A stretch of DNA of 41,314 bases from an uncultured Lachnospiraceae bacterium (GCA_902767135.1 CACXGE010000074.1:1-41314), one strand, 5' to 3'; positions 24,785-33,389 are shown, counted from the stretch's first letter. The notes: generated by a model not told the origin, from the letters alone. A program made the numbers and translations.

Positions 24785-27700
24785 TTACCCCTCTAGTAAC
24801 TTTTCAATCATTCTAAGCATCACAGAAATTTTCTGATTTGTCTCAAGACTGTCACCGTATTCCTCTAATGCACTTTCTATCTCGTTTTCTAAATATTCGC
24901 TGATTCCATCACTTTCCTGTATTTGAAATGTCTTTTGTACTTCAAAACCCTGACTGTTTGTAAAAATCAATCTGCTTCCTATATCCTGAGTTTCCTTTGA
25001 CTGAGCCATTTCCAATTTAATCTCTTTTAACTTATCCATTAAAATTTCAAAGCTGTTTACTTTAAAATCCGGAATATATAAATCTAATATGCTCTTGCTG
25101 ACCTGCTCCGCAATCTGGGCATCCTGATGTGTCCCCATTTGTTCCACCGCTTTTAAAAATCGTATGGTCTGCCCACTTGCCACATATCCTGGTGCCATCT
25201 GCAGGCTCTTTAACCCCTGTAACAAATCATTGTCCCTGGATAATTCAAAAATCTCATATAAACCTTCTACCACCTGCTTTTGCATACATGACCACTGGGA
25301 TTCCATCATCTGTTTCATCTCATTCATATCATTTAATAACTCCAGATATGAACCTGCCCTAAATGCTTCCTTCAGTGTTTTCATAAGAATCTCTCTGGGA
25401 TTTCTCTCGATTTTTCCATAAATTTTCCGGAATTTCTCTATGCCTTTTCTCATTCCTTCCTCAAGGTCTTTTTCTAATACTCTCGGTAAGAAACTTCGGG
25501 CACACTGGGGCAGAGAACAGTACCATTCATAAATGGCAGCATCAATCTTTTGGTAACGATATAATTTTTCTATGCTGCTCTCCTGTGTTTCTACCTGAAA
25601 CAACCTCTCTAATCCTTGAAGAAATTCGTATTCCTCCTTGGTTTCCTTTTCAATATAAAGACTGTATTTTTCCGGTGTTTCATTTATATTTTCTAAAATA
25701 TCTGTGGTAAGAGTCACTTCCTTATTCCCCAGGTAAAATACTGGCATTCCTTCCCACTGGCTTAGCACATAAGACAAATACAGTGGAAGTACCCCCCGTC
25801 TGACACCGTAGCCTTTTCCCTCCAATGTCTCATAAAGAATTGAAAAACTTTGTTTTTCCCCTACACTTTGCGAAAAAAAGTCACCAATTTCTCCCAATAA
25901 TTCCTTTGCTCCCTGGTCCTGTACATATTTATCCTGCTGATTTTCCTCTGGCGGATAAATCCCAGTCCCTACAAATACCGCACGAAAAACAGTGGCTTCC
26001 GGTGAAGTTCCCTTCTGATACGCACTAAAGTTTCCTTTTTTTAGAATCTGTAATAACAGCTTCTGTCTCGCCTTCTTCATCTGACTGCTTAATACACGTC
26101 GATTAATCATTTCATTGTTTATCCTTGGTGTATGATTATAATAAGCACTAAACACATCACTTAATTGGGAATTAAATTGATTTTCTTTCCCCTGCTTATA
26201 GTACTTTGGCTCCCAGATGATGTCTTTGTGCATAACATAAGTCTTTTGATTATGGGGCAGATACATTTCTTCTAAGTAACTTTGCAGTTCAAAAATCAAA
26301 TCTTCTTCATACAATCTGCATTCCTGCTCTAGTGCCTTATTGTTTTCCAAAAATTCCTCTGAGGTAAGCAATTCCTTTACCGCAAGAATCTTTTGTACCA
26401 GCTTTGTTTTTTCAAAGGGTGCCTTAGGTAGCAGCACTATGATTCTGTCTTCTTTTAATTCTTTCAAATGACTGCTAATCTTTTTTATGTCAGCTTTAGT
26501 ATCTGTTACCAGACATAGTAACTTTCCATCTGCAAAATTTTCTTCAAATAGATATTCTGTCTGATTCGTAGTTAAGTGCAAAAAATCCTCCACTGTCATA
26601 AAATGATATCCAAAATATCTTGTCATAGCATATGTAAGATTATACCGTTTTGGCAGTTCGTATATTAATTCGCTTAATTCCTGTACTCTCTTACATAATT
26701 CATTGGTATTTGGGCTTAAGAAATAATAATTTTTCTGGGCAAGCTGTTTTATTTCCTCTTCCATATTGATGCCTATATTGTTTTTAAAAGCATAGCTTCC
26801 GGTTTTGCTGCGAAACATAATAAGTTGTGCTTTTTTCAATGCCCCAATGGCCTGTTGATAACTTTTTATGTCTAATCCACAACCGTTCATAATAACATCA
26901 TCCTTGGCAAACATTTCGTCGCTTGCACCCACCATGCGAATCAGGGCAATGGTCTTTATCACCACCTGTTGTAAAACATTCTTTGTGTGTTTTAAGGCAT
27001 ATTCTGCCTTTAACCACTCATTATGAATACGTTCATTTCCACTATCACTTTTAAAAATATCGAAAAAATAGTCATACACAAAGCCTGCATGTAGATAATT
27101 ATCATGAAACTTTTGTTCTCTCCCCACAAAATCCACTAAGGTATTTGGTTCATTGTAAGACAAAAATGTAAACACTGTTCTCTCATTCTGAACCGCACAT
27201 TCACTTATCTTTAATAACAGATATGCTGATACCGGAGTCAGTGGAAAACATCCTTTTCCCACAATCTGAATAAATTCCTGTTTGGTAAACATAGAATAAA
27301 AGTATGGCAATTCATATGCCCTCTCCACCTGTTTCATAAATTGATCCGTAACAATCTCTGCAAATCTTTCTTTTTTTATGATTGCATTTTCAATCAACTC
27401 ATAGCTGTTTTTTAAGGACGTGGTAAAATAAACAGGATGAATTCTTCCCTCAACCCCCAGATAATTATTGATTACCTCTGCCGGTAGCTGATTACAGTAT
27501 TCCTTCATGGCCTTATGTGCCACCAATATTAAATGCAGTTTTTCTTTTTTTGACTTTGTGGCAAGTTCACACAAATTTTGTAACTCATCCATAGCCTGAG
27601 CAAACCGATGTTTGTCATACCCCTCAATAAATTTACTAAACTCATCGAACACAATTACAATCCCTGCATATCCATAATCCTGGCATAGTTTCTGATTTAC

Positions 27701-28429
27701 CGACTGGTATAATACCATCAAATCCATTTGTACCATAGGTTCAAATACACTTCCTGCTGTCAGCATTGGGTAAATTTCCTGAAATAGCTGTAACGAATCC
27801 TCTTCGAACCGTTCCAGTGACTTAAGGAAAAAGTGAATGTCCATCTGTTTTTCTTTTAAGAGTTCACAAAATTTCTGATAGGTTTTGGGATACAACTTCT
27901 TCCAGCCAAGAATCACCTTCCTTGCCTCCTCATAGTATGTATCCGGCAACAAATCCTCCAATCCCTCTGATTGCAGACTGTCTTTCAGAGAAAGCAGCAA
28001 TGCCCTGTGAAAGTCTCTTTGTGCTCCGCTGATTACCACAGGCAGATAATATTGTCTTTTTCTGGTTATCTCCTCTGCAAGCCTTCCTGCTTCCTCATCC
28101 ACCTGTCCAATTTTTTTTATGGTTGCCCCAATCAGACTTCCTTGTTCCCTATGATACACACTTTCTTGATTATCCTTGGAAAGCAGCGCAAGTAAAACCA
28201 ACAAAAGATGAGACTTTCCTTTTCCATAAGGACCGATTAACATACTTGCCTTGGTTTTATCTTCTGCCACAAACTGTCCTAAATACTCCTTTAACACCTG
28301 CACAGATGCCCTGGTTGGAATATAGGCTGACACCTTTTCCTTGTCTGTCCGGTCCAAACGTAAATGTATGGATTTTTGAAATCTGTTATTTACTTTAATG
28401 AATTCTTCAAAACCCACTTGACTACACAT
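24785..28429 (-). CDS. sspC: Large P-loop ATPase of the phosphorothioation set (SspC-like)
   Basis: A 1214-residue cytosolic ATPase. Walker A is GPYGKGKSH (66-74) and Walker B is VFDEF (260-264), with a long helical body and no other motif recognised. Large ATPases of this style occur in BREX (BrxC/PglY) and in SspBCD phosphorothioation loci; next to DUF4007 and a PAPS-reductase-like protein, SspC is the better fit. In SspC the ATPase is thought to support the DNA-modification step. ATG at 28429 overlaps the end of the DUF4007 gene by 8 bases, and AAGGAG lies 10 bases upstream, so translation is coupled. Orthology to SspC rests on context and size, not on an alignment. Confidence 0.75.
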   Translation of the reverse strand: MCSQVGFEEFIKVNNRFQKSIHLRLDRTDKEKVSAYIPTRASVQVLKEYLGQFVAEDKTKASMLIGPYGKGKSHLLLVLLALLSKDNQESVYHREQGSLIGATIKKIGQVDEEAGRLAEEITRKRQYYLPVVISGAQRDFHRALLLSLKDSLQSEGLEDLLPDTYYEEARKVILGWKKLYPKTYQKFCELLKEKQMDIHFFLKSLERFEEDSLQLFQEIYPMLTAGSVFEPMVQMDLMVLYQSVNQKLCQDYGYAGIVIVFDEFSKFIEGYDKHRFAQAMDELQNLCELATKSKKEKLHLILVAHKAMKEYCNQLPAEVINNYLGVEGRIHPVYFTTSLKNSYELIENAIIKKERFAEIVTDQFMKQVERAYELPYFYSMFTKQEFIQIVGKGCFPLTPVSAYLLLKISECAVQNERTVFTFLSYNEPNTLVDFVGREQKFHDNYLHAGFVYDYFFDIFKSDSGNERIHNEWLKAEYALKHTKNVLQQVVIKTIALIRMVGASDEMFAKDDVIMNGCGLDIKSYQQAIGALKKAQLIMFRSKTGSYAFKNNIGINMEEEIKQLAQKNYYFLSPNTNELCKRVQELSELIYELPKRYNLTYAMTRYFGYHFMTVEDFLHLTTNQTEYLFEENFADGKLLCLVTDTKADIKKISSHLKELKEDRIIVLLPKAPFEKTKLVQKILAVKELLTSEEFLENNKALEQECRLYEEDLIFELQSYLEEMYLPHNQKTYVMHKDIIWEPKYYKQGKENQFNSQLSDVFSAYYNHTPRINNEMINRRVLSSQMKKARQKLLLQILKKGNFSAYQKGTSPEATVFRAVFVGTGIYPPEENQQDKYVQDQGAKELLGEIGDFFSQSVGEKQSFSILYETLEGKGYGVRRGVLPLYLSYVLSQWEGMPVFYLGNKEVTLTTDILENINETPEKYSLYIEKETKEEYEFLQGLERLFQVETQESSIEKLYRYQKIDAAIYEWYCSLPQCARSFLPRVLEKDLEEGMRKGIEKFRKIYGKIERNPREILMKTLKEAFRAGSYLELLNDMNEMKQMMESQWSCMQKQVVEGLYEIFELSRDNDLLQGLKSLQMAPGYVASGQTIRFLKAVEQMGTHQDAQIAEQVSKSILDLYIPDFKVNSFEILMDKLKEIKLEMAQSKETQDIGSRLIFTNSQGFEVQKTFQIQESDGISEYLENEIESALEEYGDSLETNQKISVMLRMIEKLLEG

Positions 28430-29285
28430 TTTTATAAATCTCCTTTAAAACTTCTGCTTTCTTCTTCCCTCTCTTTAGATAAATCATATCAAGTCCTGCA
28501 GTACGATTGATATCTATGATTCCCAGACGTTCCAAACCGTCCAGACTTTCCTGGTATGCCCCTCTTCCAATGCCAAGGATACTTTTCACTCCCAATTCTC
28601 CGGTATAAAAATCTTCTATATTGATACCATCACCTTCCCTTAAATGATGGCATAATACATACCACACAATGTATTTTCCAAACTCCCCTAAATCCGCCTC
28701 AGTCCTTTTATAACTTTCCTGCTGTTTTCTTATCATTCCCAATCTTGTAAAGGGACAAATCTTCTTTTCCTCCGGGTCTGTCACCGTGATTCCTTCCTTT
28801 GCATACATCTGAAGCAATACAGTAATATCATCATGCAAAGAGCGCTTACTAAATTCCTGCTGGTTGATATATTCACTCAGTTCCTTTTCCAACTGATTCT
28901 CCACATCTTCTCTGACAAACTCATCTAAATGAAATTTCTTAAAAAATAAATACCAGCTGGTGCAAAGTTCCTGATGGAAACATAGATTAATATGCAGTAA
29001 CCAAAGGGTAAGCAATTGTTCAAAATATGGATCCCGTTGTAAAATTAGCTTTCCAAATTCGCTTAATGCAACTCCTTTTTTTGTTTTTTCTTCTGTCAAA
29101 CCAAATGTTTTTAACCAATAACGGATAGCCTTTGCCATATTGCTGCCCACTCCCAGGGCATCAGCGCCATAATTCTTCTTAAATACAGAAGGATCCTGAT
29201 TTACTGCATGAATTCCCTTGGCAAGCCAACCTTCACGAATACAGAAGGTTTCATGTCCCTTTAATTTATATTTTATTTTCTCCAT
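28422..29285 (-). CDS. sspB: DUF4007 protein (SspB-like)
   Basis: A 287-residue soluble DUF4007 protein, recognised by its opening (LKGHETFCIREGWLAKG), a KAIRYWLKTFGL segment near 52, and an overall helical, winged-helix-like make-up. In SspABCD systems the DUF4007 protein SspB is reported to nick DNA before sulfur is inserted; the literature match is from memory. No further catalytic residues can be named by eye. ATG at 29285 follows AGGAGG inside the end of the SspD-like gene, with a 3-base gap. The gene sits between the sulfur-transfer protein and the large ATPase, the expected partners. Confidence 0.82.
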   Translation of the reverse strand: MEKIKYKLKGHETFCIREGWLAKGIHAVNQDPSVFKKNYGADALGVGSNMAKAIRYWLKTFGLTEEKTKKGVALSEFGKLILQRDPYFEQLLTLWLLHINLCFHQELCTSWYLFFKKFHLDEFVREDVENQLEKELSEYINQQEFSKRSLHDDITVLLQMYAKEGITVTDPEEKKICPFTRLGMIRKQQESYKRTEADLGEFGKYIVWYVLCHHLREGDGINIEDFYTGELGVKSILGIGRGAYQESLDGLERLGIIDINRTAGLDMIYLKRGKKKAEVLKEIYKNV

Positions 29286-29288
29286 GAC

Positions 29289-31031
29289 CTATTCCTCCTG
29301 ATTTTTTCGTGGAATCGCAAGAACTTTACGCATATAACAGCCCGCAATAAAATGTCCTACACAATGTCCACAGTGAACACACTTTTTTTCGTTAATCGTA
29401 TACGAAACTTCACCCTGAATTTCTTTTACTGTAATGGCATCAAATCTACACACACCTTCACAGGCCAGACACCCCATACACATCTGATACTTTGTAATCT
29501 GGCACTTTACCTTCTCTTCTGCGGCCTTTAGACTTTTTGCACCTGCAAGTTTTACATTGTAAATAGTGACCTTTAACTCTGATTTTCCTATCCGTCCAGT
29601 GAGCTTTAGTACAGGCTGTTTGTTTTTATCCAAAACAAACACTTCACCTAAGCGTTGATTCCCCAGTGAAAAGTCCAAGGTACCAAAGGGTTTAAACAGT
29701 TCATAAAATTTCTGGGTGATTGGTTTTTGCAACTGATAATTAAAGGCGTTTTCTTCTGTGGCACAGGGAGTAAAGGAGATTACCGATTTTTGTGCCATAG
29801 CCACTCCATTTCCTCCCTGTCTTGCTTTCCAGTTTCCACTATCTATATACTCTTTCGAGTCCGGCTTTCCAATTTTTTTAGCAAACTCTATTAAAATCTC
29901 ATGAAACTTATCATATAATTCCGGCATATGGATTTTTGTCAAAAACTCTGACCACTGACTGTTATTTGGACAGCAAAAACAACCTACTCTGGCATATCCC
30001 AGCCGATAGGCTTCATTAAAATCTATTTTTCTAGTCAACAAATACAACCATACGTCAAAATCATTCCAGTCAATAATAGGAGAAATCACTGTCTGCTTTG
30101 CAATTTTCGGGCTTTCTGATTCCTTCTCGTATTTGCTTCTGCTTGCCGACTCACTTCTACGGATTCCATAAAAAGTAACAACATGGCTTTTGCTTCTACT
30201 GGTCTTTTCTAATTTTCTGGTAATTGCCCCTGTCTTAAATATGGTACAGCACCAGCGCATAACACGGCTCGGTGGACCAATCTCCTTACATAGTTCAAAA
30301 AAATCCTTATCTTTATTTTTGGAAGAGACGATGGGGTCTTGATGTTTTGCTTTGTATCTTTTCACATATTCATAGGTGGTAGGAAACTCTAAGGTTGTGT
30401 CCCCAAAGATATGTAAAAATTTTTCCGCCCCATCCCCTAATGCACGATGAACCAAATCCGCAACCACGGTAGAATCCTTTCCGCCGGAGAACGAAATAAT
30501 CATATCCTTTGTCTCAAATTTTTCTCCCACTTCTTTTATGTAATCAATAGCATCCTTATCTATCTGCAAAAAATGTGTGTGATTTGCCTGCACAAATGTT
30601 TCCACTTCTGATGCAAAATGCTTTTCATAGGTGCATAAATTTTCCCGACATTTCTGTTGGTAAGCTTCTTTTACACTGGAAATATCCAACTTAGATAATT
30701 GGCTGATAGAGACAGGAAGCCTTTTTCCGTTGGCATAATAAATATTTCCAGTGCCATTCCACACGCTAATCTTTTCCAAACTGACTTGTTTTTTTTGCTG
30801 TTCTTCTATCATCACTTCCAGCAATAATTTCTCCTGTGGAAACACAATTCTCCCATCTGAAAATATTTTTTCCAGAGTATTTCCACAAAGTCCACAAGTA
30901 GGGTAATAAGATACTGTCTTACAATGTTCACACCAGTAATTTTCTGAAAATGCATATGCTCTGCCCTTACAGTGAGGACACACACTTCCCTCTACCTCTA
31001 CCTTGTCTTTTTCGCATCTGTATTTTATCAA
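29289..31031 (-). CDS. sspD: PAPS-reductase-like DNA sulfur-transfer protein (SspD/DndC-like)
   Basis: A 580-residue ATP-pyrophosphatase-fold protein that would activate DNA and place sulfur on its backbone. N-terminal zinc-ribbon-like pairs are CxxC at 18/21, 34/37 and 46/49. The PP-loop is SGGKDST (182-188), followed by a CC pair (261-262) and CxCC (351-354), which match the Fe-S binding cysteines of DndC. The C-terminus (about 510-570) adds two ferredoxin-type [4Fe-4S] motifs: C518, C521, C524, C528 and C551, C554, C557, C565. The start is TTG at 31031 with AGGGGAG upstream; no nearby ATG fits. Both added metal-binding ends go beyond a minimal DndC, hinting at electron delivery from a reductase. 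The 59-residue HTH-like gene precedes it by 18 bases. Confidence 0.85.
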   Translation of the reverse strand: MIKYRCEKDKVEVEGSVCPHCKGRAYAFSENYWCEHCKTVSYYPTCGLCGNTLEKIFSDGRIVFPQEKLLLEVMIEEQQKKQVSLEKISVWNGTGNIYYANGKRLPVSISQLSKLDISSVKEAYQQKCRENLCTYEKHFASEVETFVQANHTHFLQIDKDAIDYIKEVGEKFETKDMIISFSGGKDSTVVADLVHRALGDGAEKFLHIFGDTTLEFPTTYEYVKRYKAKHQDPIVSSKNKDKDFFELCKEIGPPSRVMRWCCTIFKTGAITRKLEKTSRSKSHVVTFYGIRRSESASRSKYEKESESPKIAKQTVISPIIDWNDFDVWLYLLTRKIDFNEAYRLGYARVGCFCCPNNSQWSEFLTKIHMPELYDKFHEILIEFAKKIGKPDSKEYIDSGNWKARQGGNGVAMAQKSVISFTPCATEENAFNYQLQKPITQKFYELFKPFGTLDFSLGNQRLGEVFVLDKNKQPVLKLTGRIGKSELKVTIYNVKLAGAKSLKAAEEKVKCQITKYQMCMGCLACEGVCRFDAITVKEIQGEVSYTINEKKCVHCGHCVGHFIAGCYMRKVLAIPRKNQEE

Positions 31032-31049
31032 TATTTCTCTCCCCTAAAC

Positions 31050-31229
31050 TTAAATCTTTTCAGGAGCAATCCCCAGATAAGCACATATTTGCAACATTTC
31101 CTCTGCGGACCAACTCCGTTCCCTTTCCATAGAAAACTTTTCTATATCTATATTTAAAACTTCTGCAATTACATTTTTGGAGATACTGTTCACTTCTATG
31201 TACTTAATAATTCTTTTCTCGATTTCCAT
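31050..31229 (-). CDS. 59-residue HTH-like protein, first gene of the defence operon
   Basis: A short frame running from ATG at 31229 to a TAA at 31050, found by translating the minus strand. The product starts MEIEKRIIKYIEVNSIS and continues with an ISKNVIAEVLNI segment that reads like a Cro/XRE recognition helix pair, then ends in an AYLGIAPEKI tail. AGGAGGAGA lies 11 bases upstream of the ATG, and the SspD-like TTG start is 18 bases downstream. It would be the first gene of the operon behind the promoter at 31290-31318, and could be an autoregulator or an antitoxin-like partner. The fold is inferred by pattern only. Confidence 0.6.
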   Translation of the reverse strand: MEIEKRIIKYIEVNSISKNVIAEVLNIDIEKFSMERERSWSAEEMLQICAYLGIAPEKI

Positions 31230-31289
31230 AACAAAAATATCTCCTCCTGTATTTTGATGATGTGTGTCTGCTTCGTAATCACTATTTAC

Positions 31290-31318
31290 ATTCTATTCTT
31301 AGATACTAAGAATGTCAA
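31290..31318 (-). promoter_or_regulatory. Promoter of the ssp-like operon
   Basis: On the minus strand a perfect TTGACA (31313-31318) and TAGAAT (31290-31295) are separated by 17 bases. The spacer is filled entirely by the palindrome described at 31295-31313. It lies about 60 bases upstream of the 59-residue HTH-like gene. Confidence 0.75.
31295..31313. promoter_or_regulatory. Operator 1, ATTCTTAG-ATA-CTAAGAAT
   Basis: A perfect palindrome with 8-base arms. Its 17-base core TTCTTA-N5-TAAGAA exactly spans the -35/-10 spacer of the defence operon, so a bound dimer would block RNA polymerase. A second core lies at 31328-31344. Confidence 0.7.
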
Positions 31319-31327
31319 CATTTATAC

Positions 31328-31344
31328 TTCTTATATTTTAAGAA
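31328..31344. promoter_or_regulatory. Operator 2, TTCTTA-N5-TAAGAA
   Basis: It has the same 17-base core as operator 1 with a different 5-base centre (TATTT). The two centres are 32 bases apart, about three helical turns, and this copy ends 14 bases before the -35 box of the divergent XRE gene. Cooperative binding over both promoters is plausible. Confidence 0.65.
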
Positions 31345-31358
31345 TTTCTTTTCTTCCA

Positions 31359-31387
31359 TTGACAAACAAAAGGACAATTGATATGGT
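31359..31387 (+). promoter_or_regulatory. Promoter of the divergent XRE gene
   Basis: On the plus strand a perfect TTGACA (31359-31364) and TATGGT (31382-31387) are spaced by 17 bases. The transcript would start about 40 bases before the XRE start codon. The -10 is weaker than that of the operon. Confidence 0.6.
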
Positions 31388-31436
31388 TAGTTTAGAGATT
31401 CTCCGAAATTAGTAGAAAGGGTGCTTGGGTGAATAT

Positions 31437-31778
31437 ATGAAAAATCCAAAAATTGCTGAAATATTAAAATCGAGCAGAAAAAAAATGGGTTACTCGGTAG
31501 AGCAGGTAGCTTTATTTCTTACAGATACCAAAGAACCAATTTCTCCAAAAACAATTTATGGTTGGGAAAATGGTGCCTCACAGCCCAACGCTGACATATT
31601 GATGGCTTTATGCAAGTTTTATGAGATTGATGATATTCTGGGAACTTTTGGGTACCAGACTTCCACAGATGACAAACTTATGCCCTTAACCATTCATGAA
31701 GAAAACCTCTTAAAAGCTTATCGCAATCAAACACAAATGCAACCAGCGGTTGATAAACTTTTAGGAATTGAAAAATAG
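31437..31778 (+). CDS. XRE-family transcriptional regulator
   Basis: A 113-residue DNA-binding protein with an N-terminal Cro/C1-type HTH (about 5-66): KIAEILKSSRKKMGYSVEQVA, then ISPKTIYGWENGASQP as recognition helix and turn, then ILMALCKFYEIDDIL. The C-terminal 45 residues are a short helical extension that may dimerise. The ATG at 31437 has GGGTGA upstream; a TTG four codons earlier is the alternative. It is transcribed divergently from the defence operon and is the natural candidate to bind the two TTCTTA-N5-TAAGAA palindromes. The 59-residue HTH-like protein is the competing candidate. Confidence 0.85.
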   Translation: MKNPKIAEILKSSRKKMGYSVEQVALFLTDTKEPISPKTIYGWENGASQPNADILMALCKFYEIDDILGTFGYQTSTDDKLMPLTIHEENLLKAYRNQTQMQPAVDKLLGIEK

Positions 31779-31780
31779 TT

Positions 31781-31809
31781 GTATCCGTTCAAAACCACCG
31801 AACAGATAC
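31781..31809. repeat. 29-bp dispersed palindrome, copy 1
   Basis: Arms GTATCCGTTC and GAACAGATAC pair with one mismatch. It begins 3 bases after the XRE stop codon. Two close relatives lie at 33421-33449 and 37381-37409, all 29 bases long and all intergenic. Confidence 0.7.
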
Positions 31810-31835
31810 AACTAGTTTCATTTTACCTTATAAAA

Positions 31836-31871
31836 AACCGTCACCAGGGGAAACTACCCTTGGTGACGGTT
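31836..31871. terminator. Bidirectional terminator between XRE gene and ppk2
   Basis: Perfect arms AACCGTCACCA and TGGTGACGGTT (11 bases), extended by GGG/CCC, with A-rich and T-rich flanks on opposite sides. It lies between two converging genes and can end both. Confidence 0.85.
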
Positions 31872-31913
31872 TTCTTCTATCCAAATGTCTACGATAACTT
31901 ATTTGTTTTTATT

Positions 31914-33389
31914 TCAATGAAGCTTCTTTTCAATCTCCTCAATAAGAATTTTCATCGCCTTGATTCTTGCATAATATTTATCATTTGATTCCAAAATATG
32001 CCAGGGTGCATACTGGGTACTGGTTTTTGCAATCATTTCGTCTACCGCCTGTTCATACAAATCCCATTTCTCACGATTGCGCCAGTCTTCCTCCGTAATC
32101 TTCCACTGCTTTTCTGGTGTATTCTGTCTCTGGGTAAACCGTTCCAACTGAACATCCTTATCAATCTGTACCCAAAATTTTACCACCACTGCTCCCCAGT
32201 CTGTCAATTCTTTCTCAAATTCATTGATTTCATTGTAGGCTCGTTTGTAATCATTTTCGCTGCAAAAACCTTCCAAACGTTCTACTAATACCCTGCCGTA
32301 CCAGGTTCTGTCAAAGATTGCAATATGACCTGTTTTAGGAAGTCGGTTAAAAAATCTCCACAGATAATGCCTTGCCTTTTCGTGTGGCTCAGGGCTTGCA
32401 ATAGGATGTACCTGATATCCTCTTGGATCCAGTGCCTCCGTAATACGCTTGATATTGCCACCCTTTCCCGCTGCATCCTGTCCTTCATAAGCTATGATTA
32501 CTGGTACTTTTCTCTTATACAGTTCATAGTGTAACTGTGAAAGACGTTGCTGTAGCTTTTCTAGTTTTTCCCTGTACTCCTCTCTGGTCAACTTTTTGTC
32601 CAAATTCACCTCTGATAATTTCTTCATCTGTTTTAATGGAAATACATTTTGTGGAATTGGCACTGCAATGTTTTCATTCTGCAAAGCAGTCTCTATCCCC
32701 TCCACCAGTCGCTCCATCACCTGCAACTGGGCCAGCTTCTTTTCCGTTGCATCGATGATATACCAAGGTGCCACAGAGGTATTGGTCTCTTCTAGGTAAC
32801 GGTCGCATACCTTGGAATACTCCTCATAATTCTTATTTTGCCAAAGGTCATTCTTTGTTACCTTCCACTGGGTATTCTCCTCCTCCATCAAAGCATCCAG
32901 TCTCTTTTTCTGTTCCTTCTTTGAGATATGGAAGAAAAACTTCATCACCAGATAACCATTGTCCGTCAACTGGCGTTCAAAATTTTTTGCACTGTGTACT
33001 CTGTTTTCATATTCTGATTTAGCGTACTTCCCCTGGGCTTTTTTTCTTACAATCTCTTCCATCCATCCGGTATCATAAAATACAAACTGACCTGCCTCTG
33101 GAATTTTTACAAAATAGCGGTATAAAAATGGTTTTCTCTTTTCCTCCTCTGTTTTTTTCTGCATGGTATGCACGTGAAAAAATCTTGGGTCTATGTTTTT
33201 AATCACTTTCCCAATAATACTGCCTTTTCCCGCAGCACTGTACCCATCAAAAACCACCAGTACCGGAAGCTTTTTTTCCTTTAGCTGCATTTGAAGTTCA
33301 AACAGCTTATTTTGTGCTGTACTTAGTCGCTGTTTTAACTCTTCTTCTGGAATATGAATCTTTTTTTGTTCTTCAATTTCCTTCAACAT
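31914..33389 (-). CDS. ppk2: Two-domain polyphosphate kinase 2 (polyP:AMP phosphotransferase type)
   Basis: A 491-residue PPK2-family enzyme made of two fused kinase domains, as in polyphosphate:AMP phosphotransferases. It would use polyphosphate to phosphorylate a nucleoside mono- or diphosphate. Domain 1 has Walker A GYSAAGKGS (49-57) but FYDTGWMEE (104-112) where the active family has an FDRSWY-like motif. Domain 2 has EGQDAAGKGG (about 296-305) and FDRTWYGR, so it is probably the active one. ATG at 33389 follows AAAGGAGG. It is separated from the LRR gene by the 29-bp palindrome and converges with the XRE gene at a shared terminator. Confidence 0.9.
   Translation of the reverse strand: MLKEIEEQKKIHIPEEELKQRLSTAQNKLFELQMQLKEKKLPVLVVFDGYSAAGKGSIIGKVIKNIDPRFFHVHTMQKKTEEEKRKPFLYRYFVKIPEAGQFVFYDTGWMEEIVRKKAQGKYAKSEYENRVHSAKNFERQLTDNGYLVMKFFFHISKKEQKKRLDALMEEENTQWKVTKNDLWQNKNYEEYSKVCDRYLEETNTSVAPWYIIDATEKKLAQLQVMERLVEGIETALQNENIAVPIPQNVFPLKQMKKLSEVNLDKKLTREEYREKLEKLQQRLSQLHYELYKRKVPVIIAYEGQDAAGKGGNIKRITEALDPRGYQVHPIASPEPHEKARHYLWRFFNRLPKTGHIAIFDRTWYGRVLVERLEGFCSENDYKRAYNEINEFEKELTDWGAVVVKFWVQIDKDVQLERFTQRQNTPEKQWKITEEDWRNREKWDLYEQAVDEMIAKTSTQYAPWHILESNDKYYARIKAMKILIEEIEKKLH

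Noticed and set aside
18644..31031. BREX type 4 (BrxP/BrxC/PglZ/BrxL) as the defence system
   Set aside because: A PAPS-reductase-like protein and a large BrxC-like ATPase are present, but there is no PglZ phosphatase and no BrxL; DUF4007 and a cysteine desulfurase fit Ssp better.
18644..31031. Canonical DndABCDE-DndFGH system
   Set aside because: No DndB or DndE-like protein is visible, and the SMC-like ATPase lies with the effector genes; the DUF4007 protein points to Ssp.
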